From NCBI GenBank assembly GCA_031260825.1, contig JAISKS010000005.1, positions 1 through 7,175 on the forward strand: a DNA stretch of 7,175 nt. Direction: 5' to 3'. Shown here one piece after another: positions 1-5,657 of the stretch. A program made the position numbers and the translations under genes. Source of the stretch: Bifidobacteriaceae bacterium (GTDB taxonomy: Bacteria > Actinomycetota > Actinomycetes > Actinomycetales > Bifidobacteriaceae). The notes under the pieces were generated by a model. It was not told the DNA's origin and did no database searches. It saw nothing but the letters and a program-made list of their open reading frames with translations. How positions within the stretch are numbered: position 1 is the first letter of the stretch; each line of letters begins with the position of its first letter.

Positions 1-603
1 TAAATCTTCTAATCTAGATAAATTCTGATTTGTATTTTCAAGTTTATTTAGAGTTTGATTTTTGCGTCTACGATATTTTAAAATTCCAGCTGCTTCCTCT
101 ATGAATGAGCGTCTTTGAAATTCATCAGCCTGAAGAATTCTATCTAGTGATCCTTGATGAGCAATTATATGCATTTGCTTGCCAAGTCCTGAATCAGATA
201 ATAAATCTTGAACATCACTCAATCTACATGATGTACCATTAATCGCGTATTCACTTCCGCCAGCTCTATGAACAACTCGCTTAATTGACACCTCTTCGAA
301 ATCTATCGGAAGGGCTTTGTCTGAATTATCAATAGTTAATGTAACGGATGCAGAAGATTGCGCAGATAGTGAAGATTTTCCAGAAATTTCAGAATTAGAA
401 CCTGCGAAAATCACATCTTCCATTTTGCTTCCGCGTAGATTTTTAGCACCCTGCTCGCCCATTACCCAAGCAAGCGCATCTACAACATTTGATTTGCCGC
501 TACCATTTTGTCCGATAATAGTGTTGACACCTTTGTCGAATGCAAATGTAGTTTTTTTCGCGAAAGATTTAAAACCTTTCACCTCAATTGACTTTAAATG
601 CAT
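1..603 (-). CDS. smc: Chromosome segregation ATPase SMC, N-terminal part (runs off left edge)
   Basis: SMC is the ATP-driven DNA-loop-forming subunit of bacterial condensin and acts on the chromosome with ScpA and ScpB. Only the first 201 residues are present, out of about 1,150-1,200 in the family. They cover the N-terminal half of the ATPase head and the start of the first coiled coil. Seen: the opening MHLKSIEVKGFKSFAKK; a Walker A motif GQNGSGKSN at residues 31-39; WVMGEQGAKNLRG next; and FIEEAAGILKYRRRK at 167-181, the conserved junction from head to coil. Walker A has Q where most SMCs have P (GPNGSGKS). The ATG at 603-601 is chosen because the canonical N-terminus begins there; its SD is weak (AGGT about 6 nt upstream). 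It lies 35 bp downstream of lysC and is probably cotranscribed. Family assignment is very secure. Confidence 0.95.
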   Translation of the reverse strand, partial: MHLKSIEVKGFKSFAKKTTFAFDKGVNTIIGQNGSGKSNVVDALAWVMGEQGAKNLRGSKMEDVIFAGSNSEISGKSSLSAQSSASVTLTIDNSDKALPIDFEEVSIKRVVHRAGGSEYAINGTSCRLSDVQDLLSDSGLGKQMHIIAHQGSLDRILQADEFQRRSFIEEAAGILKYRRRKNQTLNKLENTNQNLSRLEDL

Positions 604-638
604 AAGATACCTATTATTAATTTAGCGCAAAAATATTT

Positions 639-1199
639 TTAGCGACCGCTACCACCATAAACAACAGCCTCAGAAGCATCTCCATCAAGATCAAAAGCAG
701 AATGAAGTGCAATAGCAGCAGCGTCTAAATCAGATTTTCTAACGATTACGGATATGCGAATTTCAGAAGTTGTGATCATTTCAATATTAATTCCAGCCTC
801 AAAAAGTGCTCTGAAAAATTTAGCAGAAATACCACTGTGAGTTTTCATTCCAGCACCAATAAGAGATAATTTACCAATTTCTGTATCAACTAAAACTTTT
901 TTGAAACCTATTGTATCTTTGAGTGTATCTAAGTGATTTGCAACAGTTGCAGTTTCATTTTCAGGAAGTGTAAACGAGATATCTGTAACACCTTCATGAG
1001 AAACATTTTGCACAATCATATCAATATTTGCAGAAATATTCGCGATTTCTTCAAAGATTTTTGTAGCTATTCCTGGGTTATCAATAGCTCCATTAATTGT
1101 GATTTTTGCCTCAGAAGAATCATGAGCAACTCCAGAAATAATTGGTGCTTCTAGTGAACTTGTTAAAAAGTCTTCTGCATAATCGTCTAATCTATCCAT
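639..1199 (-). CDS. lysC: Probable aspartate kinase beta subunit from an internal in-frame start in lysC
   Basis: In-frame ATG at 1199-1197 (Met251 of LysC) is preceded by AGGAG (1209-1205) with a 5-nt spacer, a far better SD than that of the full-length GTG start. Translation from here gives a 186-aa product beginning MDRLDDYAEDF and holding both ACT domains but no kinase domain. In Corynebacterium glutamicum and Bacillus, lysC is known to encode an alpha2beta2 enzyme in which beta is made from an internal start near residue 250. Position and content match that arrangement closely. It is an overlap within lysC, not a second locus. Expression is inferred from the SD and from the family. Confidence 0.65.
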   Translation of the reverse strand: MDRLDDYAEDFLTSSLEAPIISGVAHDSSEAKITINGAIDNPGIATKIFEEIANISANIDMIVQNVSHEGVTDISFTLPENETATVANHLDTLKDTIGFKKVLVDTEIGKLSLIGAGMKTHSGISAKFFRALFEAGINIEMITTSEIRISVIVRKSDLDAAAIALHSAFDLDGDASEAVVYGGSGR

Positions 1200-1949
1200 A
1201 ATATCTCCTATTTTATCTAAGTCGCAAATTAACGTACCTGTAAGCTCTGAAAATGATGATCGAACATGAATCGGTACACCAAATCTTCGTCCGTATTCAA
1301 CTGCTCTTAATGCTAAAACCTTACTTCCACTAGCGCTCATTTCGAGCATTTCTTCATATGAAAGTACAGGTAGTTTTTTTGCAGATTTTACGATTCTTGG
1401 ATCTGCAGAAAACACTCCATCAACATCAGTGTAGATTTCACAAATATCTGCATCAAGTGCTGCCGCGATAGCAACAGCGGAAGTATCACTGCCGCCGCGT
1501 CCAAGTGTAGTAACATCATTTAAATCTTTGTTGATTCCTTGAAATCCTGCGATTACAGCAACATCTCCGAGCTCTAAACATTTGTGAATTCGAGTTGTAT
1601 CGATGTCTACAATTCTTGCAGCACCGTAAAATGAATCTGTTTTTATGCCAGCTTGTTGACCAGTATATGCCCTCGCGCCAACACCAAGTTTTTCAATCGC
1701 CATCGCCAAGAGACTCATTGAGATTCTCTCACCAGCGGTCATTAAAATATCAAGCTCTCGCTTTCTTGGCTTATCATTTATTTTTGCGGCTAAATCCAAA
1801 AGTTCGTCAGTTGTGTCGCCCATTGCTGAGACGACAACAACAACTTTATTTCCTTTAGAATGTGCATCGGCAACTCTAGCCGCAACGCGTTTTAAATGTT
1901 CAGCATCCGCGACAGAACTGCCACCAAATTTTTGAACTATTAATGCCAC
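639..1949 (-). CDS. lysC: Aspartate kinase, alpha subunit / full length
   Basis: Aspartokinase phosphorylates L-aspartate with ATP, the first step to lysine/diaminopimelate, threonine and methionine; cytosolic. Length is 436 aa, slightly over the ~421 aa of the Corynebacterium type. Seen: KFGGSSV at residues 7-13 (nucleotide and substrate site), VVSAMGDTTDEL at 39-50, TAGER at 71-75, TLGRGGSDTS at 148-157 and YTDVDGVFSADPR at 173-185. Tandem ACT regulatory domains fill about 265-436, including NIDMIVQNVSHEGVTDISF and GAGMKTHSG, the regions where lysine plus threonine bind in characterised actinobacterial enzymes, so concerted feedback inhibition is likely. The start is GTG at 1949-1947; it gives the canonical MALIVQKFGGSS start and there is no SD ahead of it. 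It sits 23 bp after rplI and 35 bp before smc. An internal SD and ATG at residue 251 suggest a separate beta subunit. Confidence 0.97.
   Translation of the reverse strand: MALIVQKFGGSSVADAEHLKRVAARVADAHSKGNKVVVVVSAMGDTTDELLDLAAKINDKPRKRELDILMTAGERISMSLLAMAIEKLGVGARAYTGQQAGIKTDSFYGAARIVDIDTTRIHKCLELGDVAVIAGFQGINKDLNDVTTLGRGGSDTSAVAIAAALDADICEIYTDVDGVFSADPRIVKSAKKLPVLSYEEMLEMSASGSKVLALRAVEYGRRFGVPIHVRSSFSELTGTLICDLDKIGDIMDRLDDYAEDFLTSSLEAPIISGVAHDSSEAKITINGAIDNPGIATKIFEEIANISANIDMIVQNVSHEGVTDISFTLPENETATVANHLDTLKDTIGFKKVLVDTEIGKLSLIGAGMKTHSGISAKFFRALFEAGINIEMITTSEIRISVIVRKSDLDAAAIALHSAFDLDGDASEAVVYGGSGR
1205..1209 (-). promoter_or_regulatory. Internal ribosome binding site for LysC beta
   Basis: AGGAG on the minus strand, 5 nt before the in-frame ATG at 1199. 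It lies inside the lysC coding region at the linker between kinase and ACT domains and decides the start of the beta product. Confidence 0.65.
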
Positions 1950-1955
1950 GCGCTT

Positions 1956-1985
1956 AATGTATTAATTGGGTTTTACGCCTTTTTA
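1956..1985 (-). promoter_or_regulatory. Possible leaderless promoter for lysC
   Basis: lysC has no SD. TACATT (1961-1956, 4/6 to the -10 consensus) ends exactly 6 nt before the GTG start, and TTAAAA (1985-1980, 4/6 to -35) lies 18 bp further upstream, inside the end of rplI. The -10 to start spacing equals that of the stronger argS case. The hexamers are weak in an AT-rich genome; translational coupling to rplI is the alternative. Confidence 0.3.
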
Positions 1986-2416
1986 ATTAAGACAGGAAGC
2001 TCAACTTGAACGTCATTATGCAAGTCAACAGTTACAACATATGAACCTGATTCTTTAATTGGTTTCATATCAATTGCGTGTTTGTCAAGCTCTACAGAGT
2101 ATGTATCTTTGATAGCTTCTACAACAGATGCAGCGTTTACAGAACCAAATAATTTTCCAGTTTTTCCAACTTTCATTTTAATAGTTACGCCTGCTGAAAT
2201 CTTAGCTTTAACTTCATTAGCAGCCTCAATTGTTTCAATTTGTCTTTTTGCGCGAGCAGCTTTAATTGACTCGATGTCTTTCTCAGCTCCTTTTGTCCAA
2301 AGAATTGCATACTTTTGTGGTGCTAAATAGTTTCTGAAAAAACCATCTTTCACTGTTACAACATCGCCTGCTGTTCCTAAATCTTTTACTTTTTTAGTAA
2401 GAATAATTTTTGCCAT
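1973..2416 (-). CDS. rplI: 50S ribosomal protein L9
   Basis: L9 binds 23S rRNA near the base of the L1 stalk and helps restrain neighbouring ribosomes and frame slippage. It has 147 aa, the usual family length. Seen: N-terminal domain MAKIILTKKVKDLGTAGDVV, with GFFRNYLAP at residues 25-33 matching the family signature around G-x-x-RNYL-x-P; a charged connecting helix at about 45-75; and a C-terminal domain with GKLFGSVNAASVVEAI. The start at 2416 has an AAGGAG SD with 5 nt to the ATG. It follows rpsR by 27 bp in the conserved rpsF-ssb-rpsR-rplI order. In many bacteria dnaB follows rplI; here lysC does. Confidence 0.97.
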   Translation of the reverse strand: MAKIILTKKVKDLGTAGDVVTVKDGFFRNYLAPQKYAILWTKGAEKDIESIKAARAKRQIETIEAANEVKAKISAGVTIKMKVGKTGKLFGSVNAASVVEAIKDTYSVELDKHAIDMKPIKESGSYVVTVDLHNDVQVELPVLIKKA

Positions 2417-2443
2417 TATTTCTCCTTTTCAAATCTGTGATTA

Positions 2444-2707
2444 TTAGTTATATTTTTTGTTCATTTTGCCGTTTGATGCGAAAGGCATAAGAGCCATAAA
2501 GCGTGCTCTTTTGATTGCAGTTGCAATTCGGCGTTGTTGTTGAACTGTTACACCAGTAGTTTTTCTAGAACGGATTTTACCTTTATTAGAAATAAAGTGG
2601 TTTAAAGTATCGATATCTTTATAGTCGATTTCTTTAACTTTTAGATCAGTTAATAGATTACTTGTAGCTTCTTCAATTTTTTGTTTTGATTTTTTTTGTG
2701 GTTTCAT
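2444..2707 (-). CDS. rpsR: 30S ribosomal protein S18
   Basis: S18 forms a heterodimer with S6 on the platform of the small subunit. It has 87 aa, slightly long owing to a lysine-rich N-terminal extension (MKPQKKSKQKIEEATSN). The conserved core runs from VKEIDYKDIDTLNHFI to RRIATAIKRARFMALMPF, with GKIRSRKTTGVT at residues 43-54 as the family signature. There are no cysteines in the protein, so this is a zinc-free form. The start at 2707 has an AAGGAG SD with a 6-nt spacer. It sits 37 bp after ssb and 27 bp before rplI. Confidence 0.97.
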   Translation of the reverse strand: MKPQKKSKQKIEEATSNLLTDLKVKEIDYKDIDTLNHFISNKGKIRSRKTTGVTVQQQRRIATAIKRARFMALMPFASNGKMNKKYN

Positions 2708-2744
2708 ATTGAACTCCTTAAATTTTATTGTTTATATTTTTTAA

Positions 2745-3287
2745 TTAGAATGGTGATTCTTCAGATACTGCAGCTTGAGCTGGTGCTGGGCTTGCAAACG
2801 GATCTGTAGCAGATTCAGCTGGTGCAGCAGGTGAACTAGCAGCTGTTACAACTCCATCAGCAGCAGGTGCGGCTGGTGCAGCTGGTGCGGATTGAACTGG
2901 TGCAGCTTGTGCTGGTGAATTTGATGTTGTTTTTTCAACATTTGTTACAGCTCTGAATAATGATGGACCTGCATCGATTACAGTAAGTTGTTTATCTCTG
3001 CGAGTCTCACCCTCTTTAGTTTGCCATTCGTTTTCTGTCATTCTTCCTTGAACGATAACGCGTGTACCTTTTGTTAGAGATTTCTGAATATTTTCAGCGA
3101 TTTCTCTCCAAGCTACGCAGCGCATCCATACAGTTGTACCGTTATCCCATGAATTAGTGTTTGAATTAAAAACACTAGGTGTGGATGCAACAGTAAAATT
3201 GCAATAAGGAACATTGCTGTTTGTGTATCTTAAATCAGGATCCCCTGCAAGATTACCAACAATTGTTATTACTATATCATTTGCCAT
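2745..3287 (-). CDS. ssb: Single-stranded DNA-binding protein SSB
   Basis: SSB coats single-stranded DNA in replication, repair and recombination and recruits partners through its C-terminal tip. It has 180 aa. The N-terminal OB fold (about residues 1-115) shows GNLAGDPDLRYT, YCNFTVASTP, WMRCVAWREIAENI and LTKGTRVIVQGRM. A disordered linker (about 120-172) is strongly rich in Ala and Pro (for example APAAPAAPAADG). The tail ends EESPF, a less acidic version of the conserved DDDIPF-type tip, with the key terminal Pro-Phe kept. The start at 3287 has a GGAG SD with a 5-nt spacer. It lies 11 bp after rpsF. The Ala-rich linker makes this stretch visibly richer in G+C and more repetitive (GCTGGTGCA-like words on the plus strand) than its surroundings. 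Confidence 0.97.
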   Translation of the reverse strand: MANDIVITIVGNLAGDPDLRYTNSNVPYCNFTVASTPSVFNSNTNSWDNGTTVWMRCVAWREIAENIQKSLTKGTRVIVQGRMTENEWQTKEGETRRDKQLTVIDAGPSLFRAVTNVEKTTSNSPAQAAPVQSAPAAPAAPAADGVVTAASSPAAPAESATDPFASPAPAQAAVSEESPF

Positions 3288-3298
3288 TTTAACTCCAA

Positions 3299-3580
3299 TT
3301 ATTTACGGATAGTTAAAAAGCGAAGAACTTCATCATTAAGTTTTAAACGTCTTTCGATTTCTAAAGAAGTCTCAGAAGTTGCTGTGTATGTTGCAACAAC
3401 ATATACTGCCTCTGTTTTCTTCTCAATTGGATATGCTAATTTGCGTCTTCCCATAACATCGATATTTTCAATCTTACCACCTTCTTGTACTACTTTTTCT
3501 AGTACTAATTCAGTGAAAGCATCAGCTTTATTTGAATCAATGATTGGTGAAAGACATAGCATCATTTCATATTTTCTCAT
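3299..3580 (-). CDS. rpsF: 30S ribosomal protein S6
   Basis: S6 pairs with S18 and binds the central domain of 16S rRNA. It has 93 aa, normal for the family. Seen: N-terminal strand MRKYEMMLCLSP, GGKIENIDVMGRRKLAYPI in the middle (the conserved W/M-GxRxLAYPI strand and loop) and the C-terminal LKLNDEVLRFLTIRK, as in actinobacterial S6. The start at 3580 has AAGGAG and a 4-nt spacer to the ATG. It is the first gene of the leftward operon. A strong extended -10 element lies about 60 bp upstream, so the mRNA should have a short structured leader. Confidence 0.97.
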   Translation of the reverse strand: MRKYEMMLCLSPIIDSNKADAFTELVLEKVVQEGGKIENIDVMGRRKLAYPIEKKTEAVYVVATYTATSETSLEIERRLKLNDEVLRFLTIRK

Positions 3581-3634
3581 ATTTCTCCTTCGGTCTATTA
3601 TTAGGTTGCATGTTTGTTACAGGCAACAGGGATA
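3581..3634 (-). promoter_or_regulatory. rpsF 5' leader with possible S6:S18 autoregulatory structure
   Basis: The predicted leader contains a 5-bp stem GTTGC/GCAAC (minus strand, about 3625-3621 with 3607-3603) and, further 3', GACCGAAGGAG, which places a CCG beside the SD. A leader motif bound by the S6:S18 complex, with a conserved CCG near a hairpin, is known upstream of rpsF in many bacteria. The match here is judged by eye only and may be chance. Confidence 0.25.
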
Positions 3635-3640
3635 TTTATA

Positions 3641-3649
3641 ATTATATCA
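3641..3649 (-). promoter_or_regulatory. Extended -10 promoter of the rpsF-ssb-rpsR-rplI operon
   Basis: Minus-strand TGATATAAT: a perfect TATAAT (3646-3641) preceded by TGn, the extended -10 form that can work without a good -35. No convincing TTGACA lies 16-19 bp upstream. Transcription would start near 3634, giving a leader of about 54 nt before the ATG. Confidence 0.6.
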
Positions 3650-3711
3650 TAAAATCGAGATTTTCCGGTGAATTTTACAAAACGATAAATATTCGGATTG
3701 ATATTAATTTG

Positions 3712-3813
3712 AGCGAACCGCTACTGAGATTTTGAAAATACGGGATTTCCTAGGTTTTGCCCAGTGTTTTGGGTAAATGCGTATCCTCGCTTTCATTTCA
3801 ATAGCGGTTCGCT
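3712..3813. repeat. 102-nt imperfect palindrome (long hairpin) in the divergent spacer
   Basis: The ends are a perfect 12-bp inverted repeat, AGCGAACCGCTA (3712-3723) and TAGCGGTTCGCT (3802-3813). Pairing continues with one mismatch and one G-T wobble (3725-3730 with 3795-3800), GAAA/TTTC (3734-3737 with 3791-3794), a 5-bp stretch near 3742-3746/3783-3787 and an apical 8-bp stem, TTTTGCCCA-like arm 3756-3763 with 3770-3777, closing a 6-nt loop. No ORF, no poly-T tract and no clear target-site duplication was seen. It lies between divergent promoters, so a terminator role is unlikely. It could be a MITE-like element, a small RNA or a structured regulatory site. Confidence 0.7.
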
Positions 3814-3820
3814 AAAGAAT

Positions 3821-3904
3821 AATACGATACTAATATATATACTTAGGTAAAAATTCGCGATACTTATATACTTTCCTAAAATAATCACGATACTAATATA
3901 TATT
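3821..3904 (+). repeat. Three direct repeats of CGATACTAATATATA upstream of argS
   Basis: Copies begin at 3825 (CGATACTAATATATAT), 3858 (CGATACTTATATA) and 3888 (CGATACTAATATATAT), at intervals of 33 and 30 bp, that is about three helical turns. Copies 1 and 3 are identical over 16 bp. Each ends in a -10-like hexamer: TATACT at 3838, TATACT at 3867 and TATATT at 3899. Copy 2 is flanked by the near-inverted pair TTAGGTAA (3843-3850) and TTTCCTAA (3872-3879). This looks like an operator array or a duplicated promoter for argS. Confidence 0.65.
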
Positions 3905-3910
3905 TTTATG

Positions 3911-3916
3911 TATAAT
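3911..3916 (+). promoter_or_regulatory. argS promoter -10 (predicted leaderless transcript)
   Basis: A perfect TATAAT ends exactly 6 nt before the argS ATG at 3923, so the predicted transcription start coincides with the start codon. No SD lies between. No TTGACA-like -35 is present; at 17-bp spacing the position is taken by the CGATAC of the third direct repeat (3888-3893). Confidence 0.6.
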
Positions 3917-3922
3917 TAATAT

Positions 3923-5575
3923 ATGCAAGAGAAAATTATAGATTTAATTAAGAATATAATATTAAAAGAGTTTGGACAGGAATGCCAGCCTGAATTAGAA
4001 ATTCCCGCAGACCCAAAAAACGGTGATTATGCCACCAATATAGCTCTTAAATCAGCCAAACTATTTGGAAAAAATCCTAGGGAAATCGCCACAGTAATCG
4101 CTGATGTGGTAGCTAAATCTAGCCCAGATCTTAAATGCGAAATCGCAGGACCTGGATTTATAAATTTTTATTTAAATTCTGAAGATTTCGCCAGCGTTGT
4201 AATTAACGCTATTAAAGATGGCGATTCATATGGCAAAAACGATTCTTTAAAAGGCGATAATATAAACCTCGAATTCGTATCAGCAAATCCAACAGGACCT
4301 CTTCATATCGGCGGTACACGCTGGGCTGCAGTGGGCGACGCATTAGCAAATATTTTTGAAAGCTGCGGAGCAAGCGTCCACCGCGAATATTATTTTAATG
4401 ATCATGGCTCACAAATTGATAATTTTGTTTACTCATTATTAGCTGCATACAAAAATGAACCAACTCCAGAAAATGGATATGGCGGCGACTATATCAAAGA
4501 AATTGCATCGACTATAAGCGACTCATTAGACAAACAAATCACTAATGATGCAGATTTATACGAATATTTTAGAAAAGAAGGTACAACAATAATGTTTGCT
4601 GAAATCCAAAAAAGCTTAGAGGATTTCGGAGTTAATTTTGATGAATATTTTCATGAGCAATCTTTATATGATACAAATGACGTAGATACTGCAATAAACA
4701 AATTAAAAGCAGCAGGCGCAATGTATGAAAAAGATGGTGCACTTTGGTTTGAATCTACAAAATTTGGCGATGACAAAGATCGCGTTGTGATTAAGTCTGA
4801 TGGCGAATATGCCTATTTAGCTGCCGATATCGCTTACTATTTAAATAAAAGAAACCGCGGATATAATCGCGTATTTTATATGCTAGGCTCAGATCATCAT
4901 GGATATATTGGCAGACTTAAAGCTATAGCACTTGCATTTGGAGACAGTTTGGATAATATCGAAATCATTATTGGTCAGCTCGTAAATCTCATCAAAGATG
5001 GAAAGCCTTTTAGAATGAGCAAGCGAAATGGAGATATTGTATCACTTGAAGATATGGTCGAAATCGCTGGAGTTGATGCTACAAGATATTCATTAGCCAG
5101 ATATTCAATCAACCAATCAATCGATTTAGATCTTGATTTAATTTCATCTCATAGTAGTGATAACCCAGTGTTTTACGTACAATATGCACATGCTAGATGT
5201 TCAAATATTATCAAAAATGCTGCTTCTTATAAATTAATTGCTTCAATAGATAATGTTAATGATAATTTCGATGGAAGTTTACTTGACGCTGAAAATGAAG
5301 TAGCACTTCTAAAAAAACTAAGTACTTTTGAAGATACAATTAAAGAGGCGGCAGAATTTTATGCACCTCATAGAATCGCAAGATATGCCGAAGAACTCGC
5401 GGCTGCTCTTCATAAATTTTACGGCGAAAGTAGAATTATTCCAGCAAGCGCAAATGCTGACACACCGATCACCGAGCCTGTTTATTTATCGAGACTTTAT
5501 TTAGTTCATGCGACAAAACAAGTTCTTGCAAATAGTCTTTCTTTATTAGGTGTTACAGCGCCTGAAAAAATGTAG
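3923..5575 (+). CDS. argS: Arginine-tRNA ligase
   Basis: ArgS is a class I synthetase that charges tRNA-Arg with arginine using ATP; cytosolic. Length is 550 aa, normal. Domains: N-terminal additional domain at about 1-110 (GDYATNIALKSAK, AGPGFINFYL); Rossmann catalytic core with NPTGPLHIGGTRWAAVGD at 122-139, where HIGG stands for the HIGH motif as is usual in actinobacterial ArgS, and EYYFNDHGSQIDNF at 155-168; LGSDHHGYIGR at 321-331; KMSKS-equivalent RMSKR at 364-368; and a C-terminal DALR anticodon-binding domain at about 425-550 (NPVFYVQYAHAR, ending LLGVTAPEKM). No SD precedes the ATG and a TATAAT lies 6 nt upstream, implying a leaderless mRNA. It is the first gene of the rightward cluster; the gap to aroE is 82 bp of tandem repeats. 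Family assignment is certain. Confidence 0.98.
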   Translation: MQEKIIDLIKNIILKEFGQECQPELEIPADPKNGDYATNIALKSAKLFGKNPREIATVIADVVAKSSPDLKCEIAGPGFINFYLNSEDFASVVINAIKDGDSYGKNDSLKGDNINLEFVSANPTGPLHIGGTRWAAVGDALANIFESCGASVHREYYFNDHGSQIDNFVYSLLAAYKNEPTPENGYGGDYIKEIASTISDSLDKQITNDADLYEYFRKEGTTIMFAEIQKSLEDFGVNFDEYFHEQSLYDTNDVDTAINKLKAAGAMYEKDGALWFESTKFGDDKDRVVIKSDGEYAYLAADIAYYLNKRNRGYNRVFYMLGSDHHGYIGRLKAIALAFGDSLDNIEIIIGQLVNLIKDGKPFRMSKRNGDIVSLEDMVEIAGVDATRYSLARYSINQSIDLDLDLISSHSSDNPVFYVQYAHARCSNIIKNAASYKLIASIDNVNDNFDGSLLDAENEVALLKKLSTFEDTIKEAAEFYAPHRIARYAEELAAALHKFYGESRIIPASANADTPITEPVYLSRLYLVHATKQVLANSLSLLGVTAPEKM

Positions 5576-5576
5576 C

Positions 5577-5657
5577 CCAAAATAATGCAAGACCAAAATA
5601 ATGCAAGACCAAAGTATTGTAAACACAAAAAAAATCTAAGCCCAAAATAAAGTAATT
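5577..5657 (+). repeat. Degenerate 16-bp tandem repeat filling the argS-aroE gap
   Basis: Units start at 5577 and 5593 (both CCAAAATAATGCAAGA, identical), 5609 (CCAAAGTATTGTAAAC), 5625 (ACAAAAAAAATCTAAG) and 5641/5642 (CCAAAATAAAGTAATT), a regular 16-bp period of five copies that decays toward aroE. It occupies the whole spacer and ends at the aroE ATG, leaving no SD. Only a weak -10-like AATAAA (5646-5651) lies 6 nt before that ATG. No hairpin terminator for argS was seen. Confidence 0.75.

Larger units (their letters stand above)
3581..3922. other. 342-bp divergent intergenic region between rpsF and argS
   Basis: No gene is supported here. From left to right it holds the rpsF leader and its extended -10 (to 3649), an AT-rich stretch without recognised signals (3650-3711), the 102-nt palindrome (3712-3813), the three CGATAC repeats (3825-3904) and the argS -10 (3911-3916). 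No DnaA-box clusters (TTATCCACA type), tRNA or SRP-RNA signature were found. This is the control region for both divergent clusters. Confidence 0.85.

Noticed and set aside
317..625. Plus-strand 102-aa open frame starting MSELSIVNVTD
   Set aside because: It lies antisense to the well-conserved smc N-terminus; no SD and no recognisable domain.
622..644. AAAAATATTTTT palindrome flanked by CGC/GCG at the lysC stop, as a terminator
   Set aside because: The stem is almost all A-T, there is no loop and no G+C-rich stem before a T tract, and smc begins directly afterward on the same strand.
2082..2330. Plus-strand open frames over lysC (933-1154, 1595-1858) and over rplI
   Set aside because: They are antisense shadows of conserved genes, with no SD and low-complexity products.
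3384..3735. Overlapping plus-strand open frames across rpsF and its upstream region
   Set aside because: They are antisense to rpsF and its promoter, have no SD, and the products are hydrophobic noise from AT-rich DNA.
3712..3813. The hairpin as SRP RNA (4.5S) or 6S RNA
   Set aside because: The apical loop lacks the conserved GGAA-type SRP motif, and the length and internal bulge do not fit 6S RNA.
3712..3813. The inverted repeat as an insertion-sequence remnant with target duplication
   Set aside because: There is no transposase fragment and the flanking bases (TTAATTTG and AAAGAATA) do not form a duplication; a MITE remains only a hypothesis.
3712..3904. Hairpin plus AT-rich iteron-like repeats as an origin of replication
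   Set aside because: No DnaA boxes, no dnaA/dnaN neighbours and no replication initiator gene; promoter roles explain the AT-rich repeats better.
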